Of a stretch of 40,895 nucleotides of DNA, positions 23,712 to 31,299 are shown in pieces (the first letter of the stretch is position 1; each line of letters begins with the position of its first letter). The stretch covers positions 1 through 40,895 of the forward strand of contig CADAPM010000016.1 in NCBI GenBank assembly GCA_902789795.1, given 5' to 3'. Origin of the DNA: an uncultured Eubacteriales bacterium. Lineage in GTDB: Bacteria; Bacillota; Clostridia; Christensenellales; Aristaeellaceae. The notes under the pieces were generated by a model. That model was not told the origin of the DNA. It was given only the letters and a program-made list of their open reading frames with translations, and made no database searches. A program made the position numbers and the translations under genes.

Positions 23712-24734
23712 ATGAGCAAATACCAGATCATTGCGCCTGCGCTCAAAAGCATGCCCTGGCAGGAGCGGCCGGACGAGCCCTCCAATTCCCCGCTGTGGCG
23801 CTGGAACGACAATCCCATCATCGGCCGGAACCCCCTGAAAGGGGTCGCCCGCATTTTCAACAGCGCTGTCATGCCCTATGAGGACCGCTTTGTCGGCGTG
23901 TTCCGCGGCGAGCAGTGCGACGGCGTCTCCTTCATCTACCTGGGCTGGTCCGAGGACGGCGTACACTGGCAGTTCGAGCCGGACAAGATCCAGTTCGTGG
24001 ATGAATCCGGCGCGCCCTTCCAGCCCGTCTATGCCTACGATCCCCGCCTGGTCAAGGTGGAGGACACCTACTATATCATGTGGTGCCAGGACTTCTACGG
24101 TGCGGCCATCGGCGTGGCGAAGACGCAGGACTTCAAGACCTTCACCCGGGTCGAGAACCCCTTCCTGCCCTTCAACCGCAATGCGGTGCTGTTCCCGCGC
24201 AAGATCAACGGCAACTTCGTGATGCTGTCCCGCCCCTCTGATTCGGGGCATACGCCCTTTGGGGATATCTTTATCTCCGAAAGCCCGGATATGCACTTTT
24301 GGGGCAATCACCGCCACGTGATGGGCCGCTCCGGCGAATGGTGGGAGAGCCTGAAGATCGGCGGCGGCGCTGCGCCCATCGAGACCAGCGAGGGCTGGCT
24401 GATCTTCTACCACGGCGTCAGCGGCACCTGCAACGGCTACGTCTATTCCATCGGCGGCGCGATCCTGGATATCGACGAGCCCTCCAGGGTCAAATACCGC
24501 TGCGCCAACTGGCTCCTGACGCCTGAAAAATGGTATGAGGAGCGGGGCTTTGTGCCCAACGTGACCTTCCCGTGCGCCACGCTGCAGGATCCCGCCACCG
24601 GCCGTATCGCCATCTATTACGGCTGCGCGGACAGCTATGTGGGCCTGGCGTTCGGTCAGGTGGACGAGATCATCGATTACATCAAGGAAAACAACCGTCT
24701 GTCCGGTTCGGATACGGAGCTGGGACGCCGGTAA
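23712..24734 (+). CDS. GH130_2-type beta-1,4-manno-oligosaccharide phosphorylase
   Basis: A 340-residue cytoplasmic enzyme with no signal peptide. GH130 members split beta-1,4-mannosyl bonds with phosphate, releasing alpha-mannose-1-phosphate. The five-bladed propeller motifs are visible: RIFNSAVMPYEDRFVGVFRGE (48-68), the conserved acid Asp110 in YDPRL, RNAVLFPRKINGNFVMLSRP, and the phosphate/ligand region GGGAAPIETSEGWLIFYHGV. Length and motifs fit subfamily 2 (manno-oligosaccharide phosphorylase, like RaMP2) better than subfamily 1. The ATG at 23712 has AAGGG 11 bp upstream; a longer frame from 23664 would start inside the terminator hairpin. It acts on products imported by the upstream transporters and is followed by lacI after 24 bp. 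Confidence 0.9.
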   Translation: MSKYQIIAPALKSMPWQERPDEPSNSPLWRWNDNPIIGRNPLKGVARIFNSAVMPYEDRFVGVFRGEQCDGVSFIYLGWSEDGVHWQFEPDKIQFVDESGAPFQPVYAYDPRLVKVEDTYYIMWCQDFYGAAIGVAKTQDFKTFTRVENPFLPFNRNAVLFPRKINGNFVMLSRPSDSGHTPFGDIFISESPDMHFWGNHRHVMGRSGEWWESLKIGGGAAPIETSEGWLIFYHGVSGTCNGYVYSIGGAILDIDEPSRVKYRCANWLLTPEKWYEERGFVPNVTFPCATLQDPATGRIAIYYGCADSYVGLAFGQVDEIIDYIKENNRLSGSDTELGRR

Positions 24735-24758
24735 CAGGGATAAACGCGGAGGAAATGA

Positions 24759-25769
24759 GTGGCTATGGCGGAGTTGGTCAGGATGGCGGATATCGCCGCA
24801 CGGCTCGGCATCAGCACGGTGTCGGTCTCCAAGGCGCTGAATGGCGACAAGGGCGTCAGCGAGGAGACCCGGCAGCGCGTGCTGGACACCGCCGCGCAGA
24901 TGGGCTATCAGGGCCCGCTGCGCCATCGCAAAGAGCCTGAAAGGCAGTATGTGCTCAGCATCCTGATCCCCGCGCGCTACCTGGACACCACGGAGACCTT
25001 CTATCTGCACCTGTACCAGCACGTGCTCAAGCAGGCGGCGCTCATGAATTGCGTGCTCCTGATGGAAACGCTGGAGGACGCCCAGGCGGAGCGCGGCGAC
25101 CTGCCCCGGCTGATGGCCGACAGGCACACGGACGGACTGATCCTGCTGGGGAACCCGCCCTTCGACTATGCCAAGCGCATGCGCGGCAAGTGGCAAAAGC
25201 CGGTGATCTACCTGGACTTTATCTCCCCGGGCGCGGACAGGGACGCGGTGATCTCCAACAACGTGTACGGCACCGCCGCCCTGACGGAGTACCTGGCTTC
25301 CAAGGGCCACCGCAGGATCGGCTTTCTGGGCACGCTGAACGTGACCGACTCCATCAATGACCGCTATCTGGGCTACTGCCGGGGGCTCATGCAGAATCAT
25401 CTGCCCTTCCGCCGGGACTGGTGCCTGGATGACCGCGACCAACGGACGGGCGAATACTGCGAGATCCGGCTGCCGGAGGAGTTGCCCACCGCCTTCGTGT
25501 GCAACTGCGACATGGCGGCGAACCGGATGATCGAGGTCCTGAACGGCCACGGCCTGCGCGTGCCGGAGGATATCAGCGTCGTCGGCTTTGACGATTACCT
25601 GCCTCCAAACGCCAGCGTGTCCGTGACCACCTGGAACGTGGACGCGGAGGAGATGGCTCGCTTGACGGTGCAGACCATCGTGGCCCGCATCCGGCATGAA
25701 AGCGGCTATCCCAGCCAGCAGATCGTCAGCGGACACCTGGTGATCCGGGATACGGTGCGGGAGATCTGA
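24759..25769 (+). CDS. LacI-family transcriptional regulator
   Basis: A 336-residue regulator. The N-terminal LacI headpiece reads MADIAARLGISTVSVSKALN followed by GVSEETRQRVLDTAAQMGY, and the rest is a periplasmic-binding-protein-like sensor domain (GLILLGNPPF, AALTEYLASKGHRRIGFLG, VPEDISVVGFDDY). The GTG at 24759 is chosen because GGAGG is 6 bp upstream; an ATG two codons on is possible. Its position right after GH130_2 suggests it senses a mannan-derived sugar and controls the locus (inference). A terminator follows. Confidence 0.93.
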   Translation: MAMAELVRMADIAARLGISTVSVSKALNGDKGVSEETRQRVLDTAAQMGYQGPLRHRKEPERQYVLSILIPARYLDTTETFYLHLYQHVLKQAALMNCVLLMETLEDAQAERGDLPRLMADRHTDGLILLGNPPFDYAKRMRGKWQKPVIYLDFISPGADRDAVISNNVYGTAALTEYLASKGHRRIGFLGTLNVTDSINDRYLGYCRGLMQNHLPFRRDWCLDDRDQRTGEYCEIRLPEELPTAFVCNCDMAANRMIEVLNGHGLRVPEDISVVGFDDYLPPNASVSVTTWNVDAEEMARLTVQTIVARIRHESGYPSQQIVSGHLVIRDTVREI

Positions 25770-25792
25770 TACCGAATCGTCCTTTGATCAGG

Positions 25793-25820
25793 CTGCCCCT
25801 CAATGATAGGGGCGGTTTTT
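25793..25820 (+). terminator. Rho-independent terminator after lacI
   Basis: CTGCCCCT (25793-25800) pairs with AGGGGCGG (25808-25815; one T-G pair), 7-nt loop, then TTTTT (25816-25820), 23 bp after the lacI stop. Confidence 0.85.
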
Positions 25821-25826
25821 CTGTTC

Positions 25827-25873
25827 TTTTACAAAAAAAGTTCCTGCATGTTTTTACAAAAAAAGTTCCTGCA
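25827..25873 (+). repeat. Two perfect 22-bp direct repeats, 25-bp period
   Basis: The copies at 25827-25848 and 25852-25873 are identical. Each begins TTTTACA, carries seven A residues and ends GTTCCTGCA. They lie 28 bp upstream of an extended -10, on successive turns of the helix, as expected for a tandem operator. Confidence 0.85.
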
Positions 25874-25897
25874 GAAATAGCCTTTTGGAAAAGTTTA

Positions 25898-25906
25898 TGG
25901 TATACT
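25898..25906 (+). promoter_or_regulatory. Extended -10 promoter element of the pseudo-M1 operon
   Basis: TGG followed by TATACT (-10 at 25901-25906), with no good -35 at the proper distance. It is 47 bp upstream of the TTG start at 25954. The weak -35 and the repeats upstream suggest activator dependence (inference). Confidence 0.45.
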
Positions 25907-25953
25907 GAAACTGGTATGCCCTGCATGGGCCGTACCGCGGAGGGATTGATCTT

Positions 25954-27420
25954 TTGCAACACCGCGATTCAACGCAGAAGGGCCTGGAGGGGCTGAAACG
26001 CCGGGCGGCCGAGCTGCTGGCGGCAGTCGCGCTGCTGGCAGCGCTGATGGCAGGAGCGTGGATGCTCCTCACCCGCAAAGGTCCCGCAGCCGGACCCATC
26101 ACTCTGCCGGAAGCAAACAGGCCCTCCTACACGCTGCACCTTCGCACCACCGACGACGGAAGGACGCTGACGGTATCGGAGGAGATCCGCTGGACGAATC
26201 AGGAAAGCGGCAGGATCGACGATCTTTGCCTCCGGTTCGACGCGGCGGCCTATGTACAGGAGAGCACTTCTCCGGCTGCGGCGGAGGATCTGGCGGAGGC
26301 AGCCTACCCGGACGGCTTTGAAGCGGCGAGCATCGCCCTGGAGGGCTGCTGGGTGAACGGCGTCCTGACCGATGCGCGCTTTGACACAGACCGCCCTTTC
26401 CTGCTCCGGATCAAAAGCCCTCTGGAACCGGGAGAAACGGCGGAGATCACGCTGAACCTCCGTCTCGGGGTGCCCGAATGCGCCTCGCTGTTCGGCAAGA
26501 CGGGGGATACGATCCGCCTTATACAGGCGCTCCCCGCCGTGGCAGCCCGGACGGACAAGGGCTGGGACGTGTCACCGATGAGCCCCTATGCGGAGCCCCA
26601 GGACATGGATCTTTCCGACGTCCGGATCACAGCGGACCTGCCGGAAGGCTGGCAGCTCATCACAGGCGCGGATACGGGCAGCAATGTCATCGCTGCGCTG
26701 ATCGTGACGGGCGAGCGTTCCAAGGCTTCCGCCCGGGTGAATGGCCTGACCGTGACCGCATGGGCGGAAACAGATCAGCGTTCCCGGGCCTTGTTGGACG
26801 CTGCCAGGAAGATCCTGCCGGTGTATATGCGGCTCTACGGACAGCTGCCGCTGCAGGAGCTGACGCTCATGGACCTGGCCCTGACGGATACGGGGGCTGC
26901 CGCGCCGGGACTGGTGCTGGTGGATGACAGTCTGACCGGTGCTGACCTGGAGCACCGCCTGGCCTACTGGCTGGCGGGGCAGTGGTTCGGCTGGGCGCTG
27001 AGGGCCGACCGGTATGCGGAATCCTGGATCCTCTGCTCCCTGCGGCAGCGGGCGGCGCTTAGGTACATCCGCGAGACGGCCGGAGCGGACGCGGAAGCGG
27101 ACCTGAGGACCCTATGGGTGGAACTGCCGATGCGGGAAAACCTGCACGCGGCAGTCACGCCGGGTACCGCGGCGGACGGCTTCCCGGACCTGTATACCTT
27201 CCGGGCGGTTATGGACGGCAGGGGCACCGCCTTCCTGTACGCGCTGGACACCTGGATGGACGGCAGGCTGGACACTTTGATCACAGAGCTCTTCCGGGAG
27301 CGCGCCTTCACCCGCATCGGGCGCAAAACGCTGGCTGACGGGATCATGAAAGCGACCAGCCGGGATATCGGGCCGCTGATGCTCGACTGGCTGGATACCT
27401 ACATACAAGAAAAGCCATAA
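25954..27420 (+). CDS. Membrane-anchored M1-like peptidase homologue lacking the zinc site
   Basis: A 488-residue protein with a transmembrane anchor at about 21-40 and an outer part shaped like an M1 (gluzincin) aminopeptidase: an N-terminal beta domain (SYTLHLRTTDDGRTLTVSEE) and then a helical domain. Where active enzymes have HELAHQWFG, this protein has YWLAGQWFG (338-346), so both zinc-binding histidines and the catalytic glutamate are gone. The later WLxEG motif is also replaced (SWILCSLRQRA). It is thus probably a non-catalytic binding protein or receptor. The start is TTG at 25954 with GGAGGG 10 bp upstream; no ATG fits. The gene is intact, with no frameshift. It heads an operon, with the glycosyltransferase 17 bp downstream. 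Confidence 0.75.
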   Translation: MQHRDSTQKGLEGLKRRAAELLAAVALLAALMAGAWMLLTRKGPAAGPITLPEANRPSYTLHLRTTDDGRTLTVSEEIRWTNQESGRIDDLCLRFDAAAYVQESTSPAAAEDLAEAAYPDGFEAASIALEGCWVNGVLTDARFDTDRPFLLRIKSPLEPGETAEITLNLRLGVPECASLFGKTGDTIRLIQALPAVAARTDKGWDVSPMSPYAEPQDMDLSDVRITADLPEGWQLITGADTGSNVIAALIVTGERSKASARVNGLTVTAWAETDQRSRALLDAARKILPVYMRLYGQLPLQELTLMDLALTDTGAAAPGLVLVDDSLTGADLEHRLAYWLAGQWFGWALRADRYAESWILCSLRQRAALRYIRETAGADAEADLRTLWVELPMRENLHAAVTPGTAADGFPDLYTFRAVMDGRGTAFLYALDTWMDGRLDTLITELFRERAFTRIGRKTLADGIMKATSRDIGPLMLDWLDTYIQEKP

Positions 27421-27437
27421 AGGAGAAAGGTTTTTAT

Positions 27438-28553
27438 ATGGACAGAAAAAACTGCTGCGTGCTGATCCCTTCCCTGGATCCGGACGAGAAGCTGCCGGCC
27501 TATGTGAAAGAGCTGATCAAGGCGCAGTATGGGCTGATCCTGGTGGTCGACGATGGGTCGAGCGCGGATCATCAGCCGATCTTTGATCGCATCGCCTCCT
27601 GGCCGGGCTGCCAGGTGCTGCACCATGAGGTGAACCGCGGCAAGGGCGCGGCCCTCAGGACGGGCTTTGCCTATATCCTGGAGCATACGGACCTGGAAGG
27701 CGTGATCACCGCGGATTCCGACGGCCAGCACACCGTGACGGACACCGCCAAACTGGCGGAGAAACTGGACGGGAGCAAGGCCGAGCTGCTGCTGGGTTCC
27801 CGGGACTTTTCCCGGCACTCCACCCAGGTGCCGCCCAAGTCCCGCCTGGGCAACCGCATCACCTCCGGCGTTTTCGCCCTGCTGTACGGGAACTGGCTGC
27901 CGGACACCCAGACCGGCCTTCGGGCCATGAGCCGCCCGATGCTTCACGACTGCCTGGAAATCACGGGCGATCGCTTCGAGTATGAGATGAACCAGCTGAT
28001 CTGGTGCTCCCGCCATCATATCCCCATGACGGTGGTGCCCATCGAGACGGTGTACCATAACGAGAACCAGGGCACCCATTTCCATCCGGTCCGGGATTCC
28101 TGGCGCATCTACAAGCTGATCCTGGGCAACTTTCTCCGCTTCACTTACGCGTCGCTGATCTGCTGGCTGGTGGACTTCGTGCTGTTCACCCTGCTCAAGC
28201 GTATCCCCTTCCTGGCCCAGCTGGAGCTGGATACCCCCTGGCTGCACGCCCTGAGCCAAAGCGCGGAGGCGATCCTGCTGGCGACGGCCATCGCGCGCGT
28301 ATGCTCGGCCACGCTCAACTTCTTCCTGAACAAAGGCATGGTCTTCCACATCCGGAAGAGCAAGGGCGCCGTGTGGCGCTACATCGCGCTCTGCATTGCT
28401 GTGATGCTGGTGTCCGGCATCACGGTCAGCGCTCTGCACGCCCTGCTCGGCATCAACTCCAGCGTCATCAAGCTGGTGGTGGACCTGATCCTTTTCGTGG
28501 TCAACTACAGAATTCAAAGAAACTGGGTCTTTGCCCAGACTGAAGGAGACTGA
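27438..28553 (+). CDS. GT2 glycosyltransferase fused to a GtrA-type membrane domain
   Basis: A 371-residue protein. Residues 1-230 are a GT-A-fold family 2 transferase like dolichol/polyprenyl-phosphate mannosyl- or glucosyltransferases, with VVDDGS (36-41), a DSDGQH metal motif (93-98) and DTQTGLRAMSR. Residues about 235-365 form a GtrA domain with four hydrophobic segments, as in flippases for polyprenyl-phosphate-linked sugars. The fusion suggests synthesis of a lipid-linked sugar on the inner face and its transfer outward for decorating an envelope polymer. The start has AGGAG about 13 bp upstream. It belongs to the operon with the pseudo-M1 protein and the phosphodiester-glycosidase-domain protein. 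Confidence 0.88.
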   Translation: MDRKNCCVLIPSLDPDEKLPAYVKELIKAQYGLILVVDDGSSADHQPIFDRIASWPGCQVLHHEVNRGKGAALRTGFAYILEHTDLEGVITADSDGQHTVTDTAKLAEKLDGSKAELLLGSRDFSRHSTQVPPKSRLGNRITSGVFALLYGNWLPDTQTGLRAMSRPMLHDCLEITGDRFEYEMNQLIWCSRHHIPMTVVPIETVYHNENQGTHFHPVRDSWRIYKLILGNFLRFTYASLICWLVDFVLFTLLKRIPFLAQLELDTPWLHALSQSAEAILLATAIARVCSATLNFFLNKGMVFHIRKSKGAVWRYIALCIAVMLVSGITVSALHALLGINSSVIKLVVDLILFVVNYRIQRNWVFAQTEGD

Positions 28554-28558
28554 AGCCT

Positions 28559-29560
28559 ATGAAACTGCCTGTACGTATTGCCCTTTGGGTGCTTTGCGCC
28601 GTCATGATCCTGGCGACGCCCTTCATCATTTCCTCCCCGCAGATCCTGGAGGACGCGCGGTGGGAGATCACCGACGCGATCGAGGAGAGCGGCCATTGGT
28701 CGCTGTTCCCCACCGCCTGCGCGGAATCCGAGTGGGAAGAGGCCGCGCCGGAATATGAGCTGCCCATCGACCGCAGCCCCGGCATGAAGCCGAACCCGGC
28801 CAACTTTACCGAAAGCGGCTATGAGGACGAGAGCATCAGCGTCCGGATGGAGACCCTCGAAGAGGAAGGCGTCGTATGGCGCATCGCATGGGTGAACATC
28901 GCGTCCCCGACCCAGCTGCGCACGAATTTCTATGCCAAGAACATCAAGAGCGACAAGGGCTACGGCTATGTGACCAAAATGGCGGCTGAAAACAACGCCA
29001 TCGTCGCCATGAACGGCACCGCCTTCACTCGGAGCGCCAAGCTGCACTCCTTCGAGGTCCGCATGGGCATCGTGCGCCAGACCAAGATCAACAAGAGCCT
29101 TGATATCCTGATCATCGACGAGAACGCCGACTTCCACGTGTTCCCGAATTCTGTGGGCGCGGACACCTTTGAAAAGGACACCGGGCACAAGATCATCAAC
29201 GCGTTCATGTTCGGCCCGGCGCTGGTGAAGAACGGCGAGGTACTGACCCTACCCAAGAAGTACGGCAATTACAACGCCAGCGGCAATGAGCCCCGGGCCG
29301 CCTTTGGCCAGACGGACGCGCTGAACTACGTGATGGTGATCGCCGACGGCCGCGGCAAATCGGGCAGCGAGGGCTGCACCCTGCAGGAGCTGGCGGATTT
29401 CATGGGCCGCCTCGGCTGCACCCAGGCCTATAACTTTGACGGCGGAAACTCTGCCATCATGGTATTCAACAACGAGATCTACAACTACAAGAGCCAGGAG
29501 CGCGACCTGAACGACCTCATCTATTTTGCGACGGCTGTGCCTGAGGAGGCTTGGAACTGA
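28559..29560 (+). CDS. Phosphodiester glycosidase (NAGPA) domain protein, membrane-anchored
   Basis: A 333-residue protein with an N-terminal hydrophobic anchor (about 5-26) and an outer NAGPA-type domain. This domain is named for the enzyme that removes GlcNAc from phosphodiester-linked glycans; bacterial relatives act on envelope sugar-phosphodiesters or exopolysaccharide. Family motifs are EPRAAFGQT (244-252), IADGRGKSGSEGCTLQELA (261-279) and FDGGNSAIMV (293-302, usually DGGGSS). GAAGGAG lies 10 bp before the ATG. It follows the GT2-GtrA gene by 5 bp and touches the Lgt-like gene, so the encoded proteins may add and trim sugars on the same polymer (inference). Confidence 0.85.
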   Translation: MKLPVRIALWVLCAVMILATPFIISSPQILEDARWEITDAIEESGHWSLFPTACAESEWEEAAPEYELPIDRSPGMKPNPANFTESGYEDESISVRMETLEEEGVVWRIAWVNIASPTQLRTNFYAKNIKSDKGYGYVTKMAAENNAIVAMNGTAFTRSAKLHSFEVRMGIVRQTKINKSLDILIIDENADFHVFPNSVGADTFEKDTGHKIINAFMFGPALVKNGEVLTLPKKYGNYNASGNEPRAAFGQTDALNYVMVIADGRGKSGSEGCTLQELADFMGRLGCTQAYNFDGGNSAIMVFNNEIYNYKSQERDLNDLIYFATAVPEEAWN

Positions 29561-30513
29561 TGCCTGCAGTGCGTGAAGACGCGGTCCTGACCCAGGTACT
29601 GGGCATCCAGACCTATACTTATGGCCTGTACATCTGCGCAGGCCTCGCCATGGCGGCGCTGATGCTTTGGCTGCTCTCCAGGCATCTCCGCCTGAAAGAA
29701 GGCACGGCGCCTGTACAGATGGCGCTGAGCCTGGTGCTGGGGCTGATCCTGTCCCGGGTCTTTTACGGGCTTTTGGATGAGACCCTGGGCTATGTGATGC
29801 CCGTCTGGGCCATGGTGCGCCTGAATACGGGCGGCTACTCCCTGTACGGCGCTCTGGCCGGGGCCTGCCTGGCGGCGGTGGTGGCTGCGAAAATCGTGAA
29901 GGAGAAGCCGGCGCGCTGCCTGGATGTCCTGGCGCCCGCCTTCCTGGCGTTCACGGCGTGCGAGCGCCTGGGGGAACGCTGGATCGAGACCTTCGGCCTG
30001 AGCCGCGGCCTGACATTGGAAGTGTTCTTCCAGCCCTGGATCGCGGTGGTGGACGACTATGAGACCTGGTTTTTGATGACCTGGCGCATCGAATTCGTGA
30101 TCGCCGTGCTCCTGTGCGTGATCCTGACCATCAAGCTGCTCAAGCCGCACCGGGACGGGAACATATTCCTCATGTACATGCTCCTGTTCGGGGCGACCCA
30201 GGTCATCATGGAGAGTCTGCGCTATGACGGGCATATGACCGTGCGCAGCTTCGTGCGCATGGAGCAGATCCTGTCCATGGTGCTCTTGGGCGTGGCGGTG
30301 ATCATCCTGGCGGTCAGGAATTGGAACAAGCGCCGGGCCCTGGCCCTGGCGGTGCTCATCAGCATCCCGGTGGTGACCGGCATCGCGGTGGGCATCGAGT
30401 TCATGATCGACCGCACGGACATCAGCCGGCTGCTGCTGTACGCAGTATTCATCATCCTCGTGGCTGTGCCCGCGGTGCTGGGCTTCCGCCTGATGAAGGA
30501 GGACAAGGCATGA
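29560..30513 (+). CDS. Divergent prolipoprotein diacylglyceryl transferase (Lgt)-like membrane protein
   Basis: A 317-residue protein with at least seven hydrophobic segments. Lgt-like signatures are visible but altered. GGYSLYGALAG (91-101) has Tyr in place of the essential His of GG.S.HGG. ERLGERWIETFG (135-146) replaces R.GN..N.E, losing the conserved Asn. MESLRYDGHMTVRSFVRMEQILSM retains the C-terminal pattern. Whether it still moves diacylglyceryl to lipoproteins is doubtful. ATG at 29560 overlaps the previous stop (TGATG), with GAGGAGG 10 bp upstream; TTG at 29551 is too close to that site. The end overlaps the DUF896 gene by 4 bp. Confidence 0.75.
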   Translation: MPAVREDAVLTQVLGIQTYTYGLYICAGLAMAALMLWLLSRHLRLKEGTAPVQMALSLVLGLILSRVFYGLLDETLGYVMPVWAMVRLNTGGYSLYGALAGACLAAVVAAKIVKEKPARCLDVLAPAFLAFTACERLGERWIETFGLSRGLTLEVFFQPWIAVVDDYETWFLMTWRIEFVIAVLLCVILTIKLLKPHRDGNIFLMYMLLFGATQVIMESLRYDGHMTVRSFVRMEQILSMVLLGVAVIILAVRNWNKRRALALAVLISIPVVTGIAVGIEFMIDRTDISRLLLYAVFIILVAVPAVLGFRLMKEDKA

Positions 30514-30719
30514 CCAAGGAGCAGATCGAGCGCATCAACGAGCTGGCCCGCACAGGCCGCGAGCGGCCGCTGACGGCGGAAGAACAGGAGGAGCAGAAGG
30601 CCCTCCGCCGCCGGTATATCGATGAGTTCAAGGCGAACGTGAAGGCGACCCTGGACCATACTTGGATCCAGGAGCCGGACGGGACCAAGCGCCCCCTGCG
30701 GCGCAGGGAACCGCAGTGA
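30510..30719 (+). CDS. DUF896 (YnzC-type) small protein
   Basis: A 69-residue protein starting MTKEQIERINELARTGRERP and containing LTAEEQEEQKALRRRYIDEF, the two-helix signature of the DUF896/YnzC family of small cytoplasmic Bacillota proteins. Function is not established. AAGGAGG precedes the ATG, which overlaps the Lgt-like stop. A longer in-frame reading from 30321 runs inside the Lgt-like gene and is rejected. Confidence 0.92.
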   Translation: MTKEQIERINELARTGRERPLTAEEQEEQKALRRRYIDEFKANVKATLDHTWIQEPDGTKRPLRRREPQ

Positions 30720-30725
30720 AGTTTT

Positions 30726-30754
30726 TTGAAATTTTCCTGAAATTCCGGGATAAA
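30726..30754 (+). promoter_or_regulatory. Putative promoter of the sigma-factor operon
   Basis: -35 TTGAAA (30726-30731), a 17-bp spacer and a weak -10 GATAAA (30749-30754), 22 bp before the sigma gene start. It may instead be read by the ECF sigma factor itself. Confidence 0.4.
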
Positions 30755-30776
30755 TCCGAAGGGGTATTACGTCTGT

Positions 30777-31292
30777 ATGAATGAGTGGGAACCGTCGACG
30801 GGCCAACGTCCGCCCATGTCGTATTACGACGGGCTGTACCACGAGTACGCGACGGGTATTCTGCGGCTGTGCTATTACTACCTGGGCAACCGTGAACAGG
30901 CGGAGGATGTGGTGCAGGACGTGTTCGTGCGCATCATCACCGCGGGGGTCACAATCAAACCCGGCAGTGAAAAGGCCTACCTGCTGAAGGCGGCCATGAA
31001 CCGCTGCAAGGACCTGTGGCGCAGCGCGTGGGTGCGGAGGACCGTGTACGGCAGTCCGGCCATGGAGCTGACGCCGGATCCGCACCGGGTGGAGGAAGGC
31101 CTGGAGCAGGCGGAGCTGATGGCTGCCGTCAACAAGCTCAGGCCGGACTACCGGGAGGTGATCCTGCTGTTCTACTACCAGCAGCTCACGATCGAGCAGA
31201 TCGCGCAGGTCCTGACGGTGCCGTCGGGCACCGTATCCAGCCGCCTGACCCGCGGACGCAAAAAACTCAAGGAGATTCTGGAAGGGAAGTGA
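30777..31292 (+). CDS. ECF-type RNA polymerase sigma factor
   Basis: A 171-residue sigma-70-family factor with only regions 2 and 4, the ECF layout. Region 2 is ILRLCYYYLGNREQAEDVVQDVFVRI (about 28-53). Region 4 (about 118-165) contains LRPDYREVILLFYYQQLTIEQIAQ and an SRLTRGRKKLKEIL recognition part. It directs polymerase to envelope-stress or similar promoters when released from an anti-sigma factor. The next gene, 7 bp downstream, has the right form to be that partner. The ATG at 30777 has AAGGGG about 11 bp upstream. Confidence 0.9.
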   Translation: MNEWEPSTGQRPPMSYYDGLYHEYATGILRLCYYYLGNREQAEDVVQDVFVRIITAGVTIKPGSEKAYLLKAAMNRCKDLWRSAWVRRTVYGSPAMELTPDPHRVEEGLEQAELMAAVNKLRPDYREVILLFYYQQLTIEQIAQVLTVPSGTVSSRLTRGRKKLKEILEGK

Positions 31293-31299
31293 ATCGTCT

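Noticed and set aside
25954-27420. Active M1 aminopeptidase
   Set aside because: The zinc-binding HExxH motif is missing at the position where the fold requires it, so peptidase activity is not supported.
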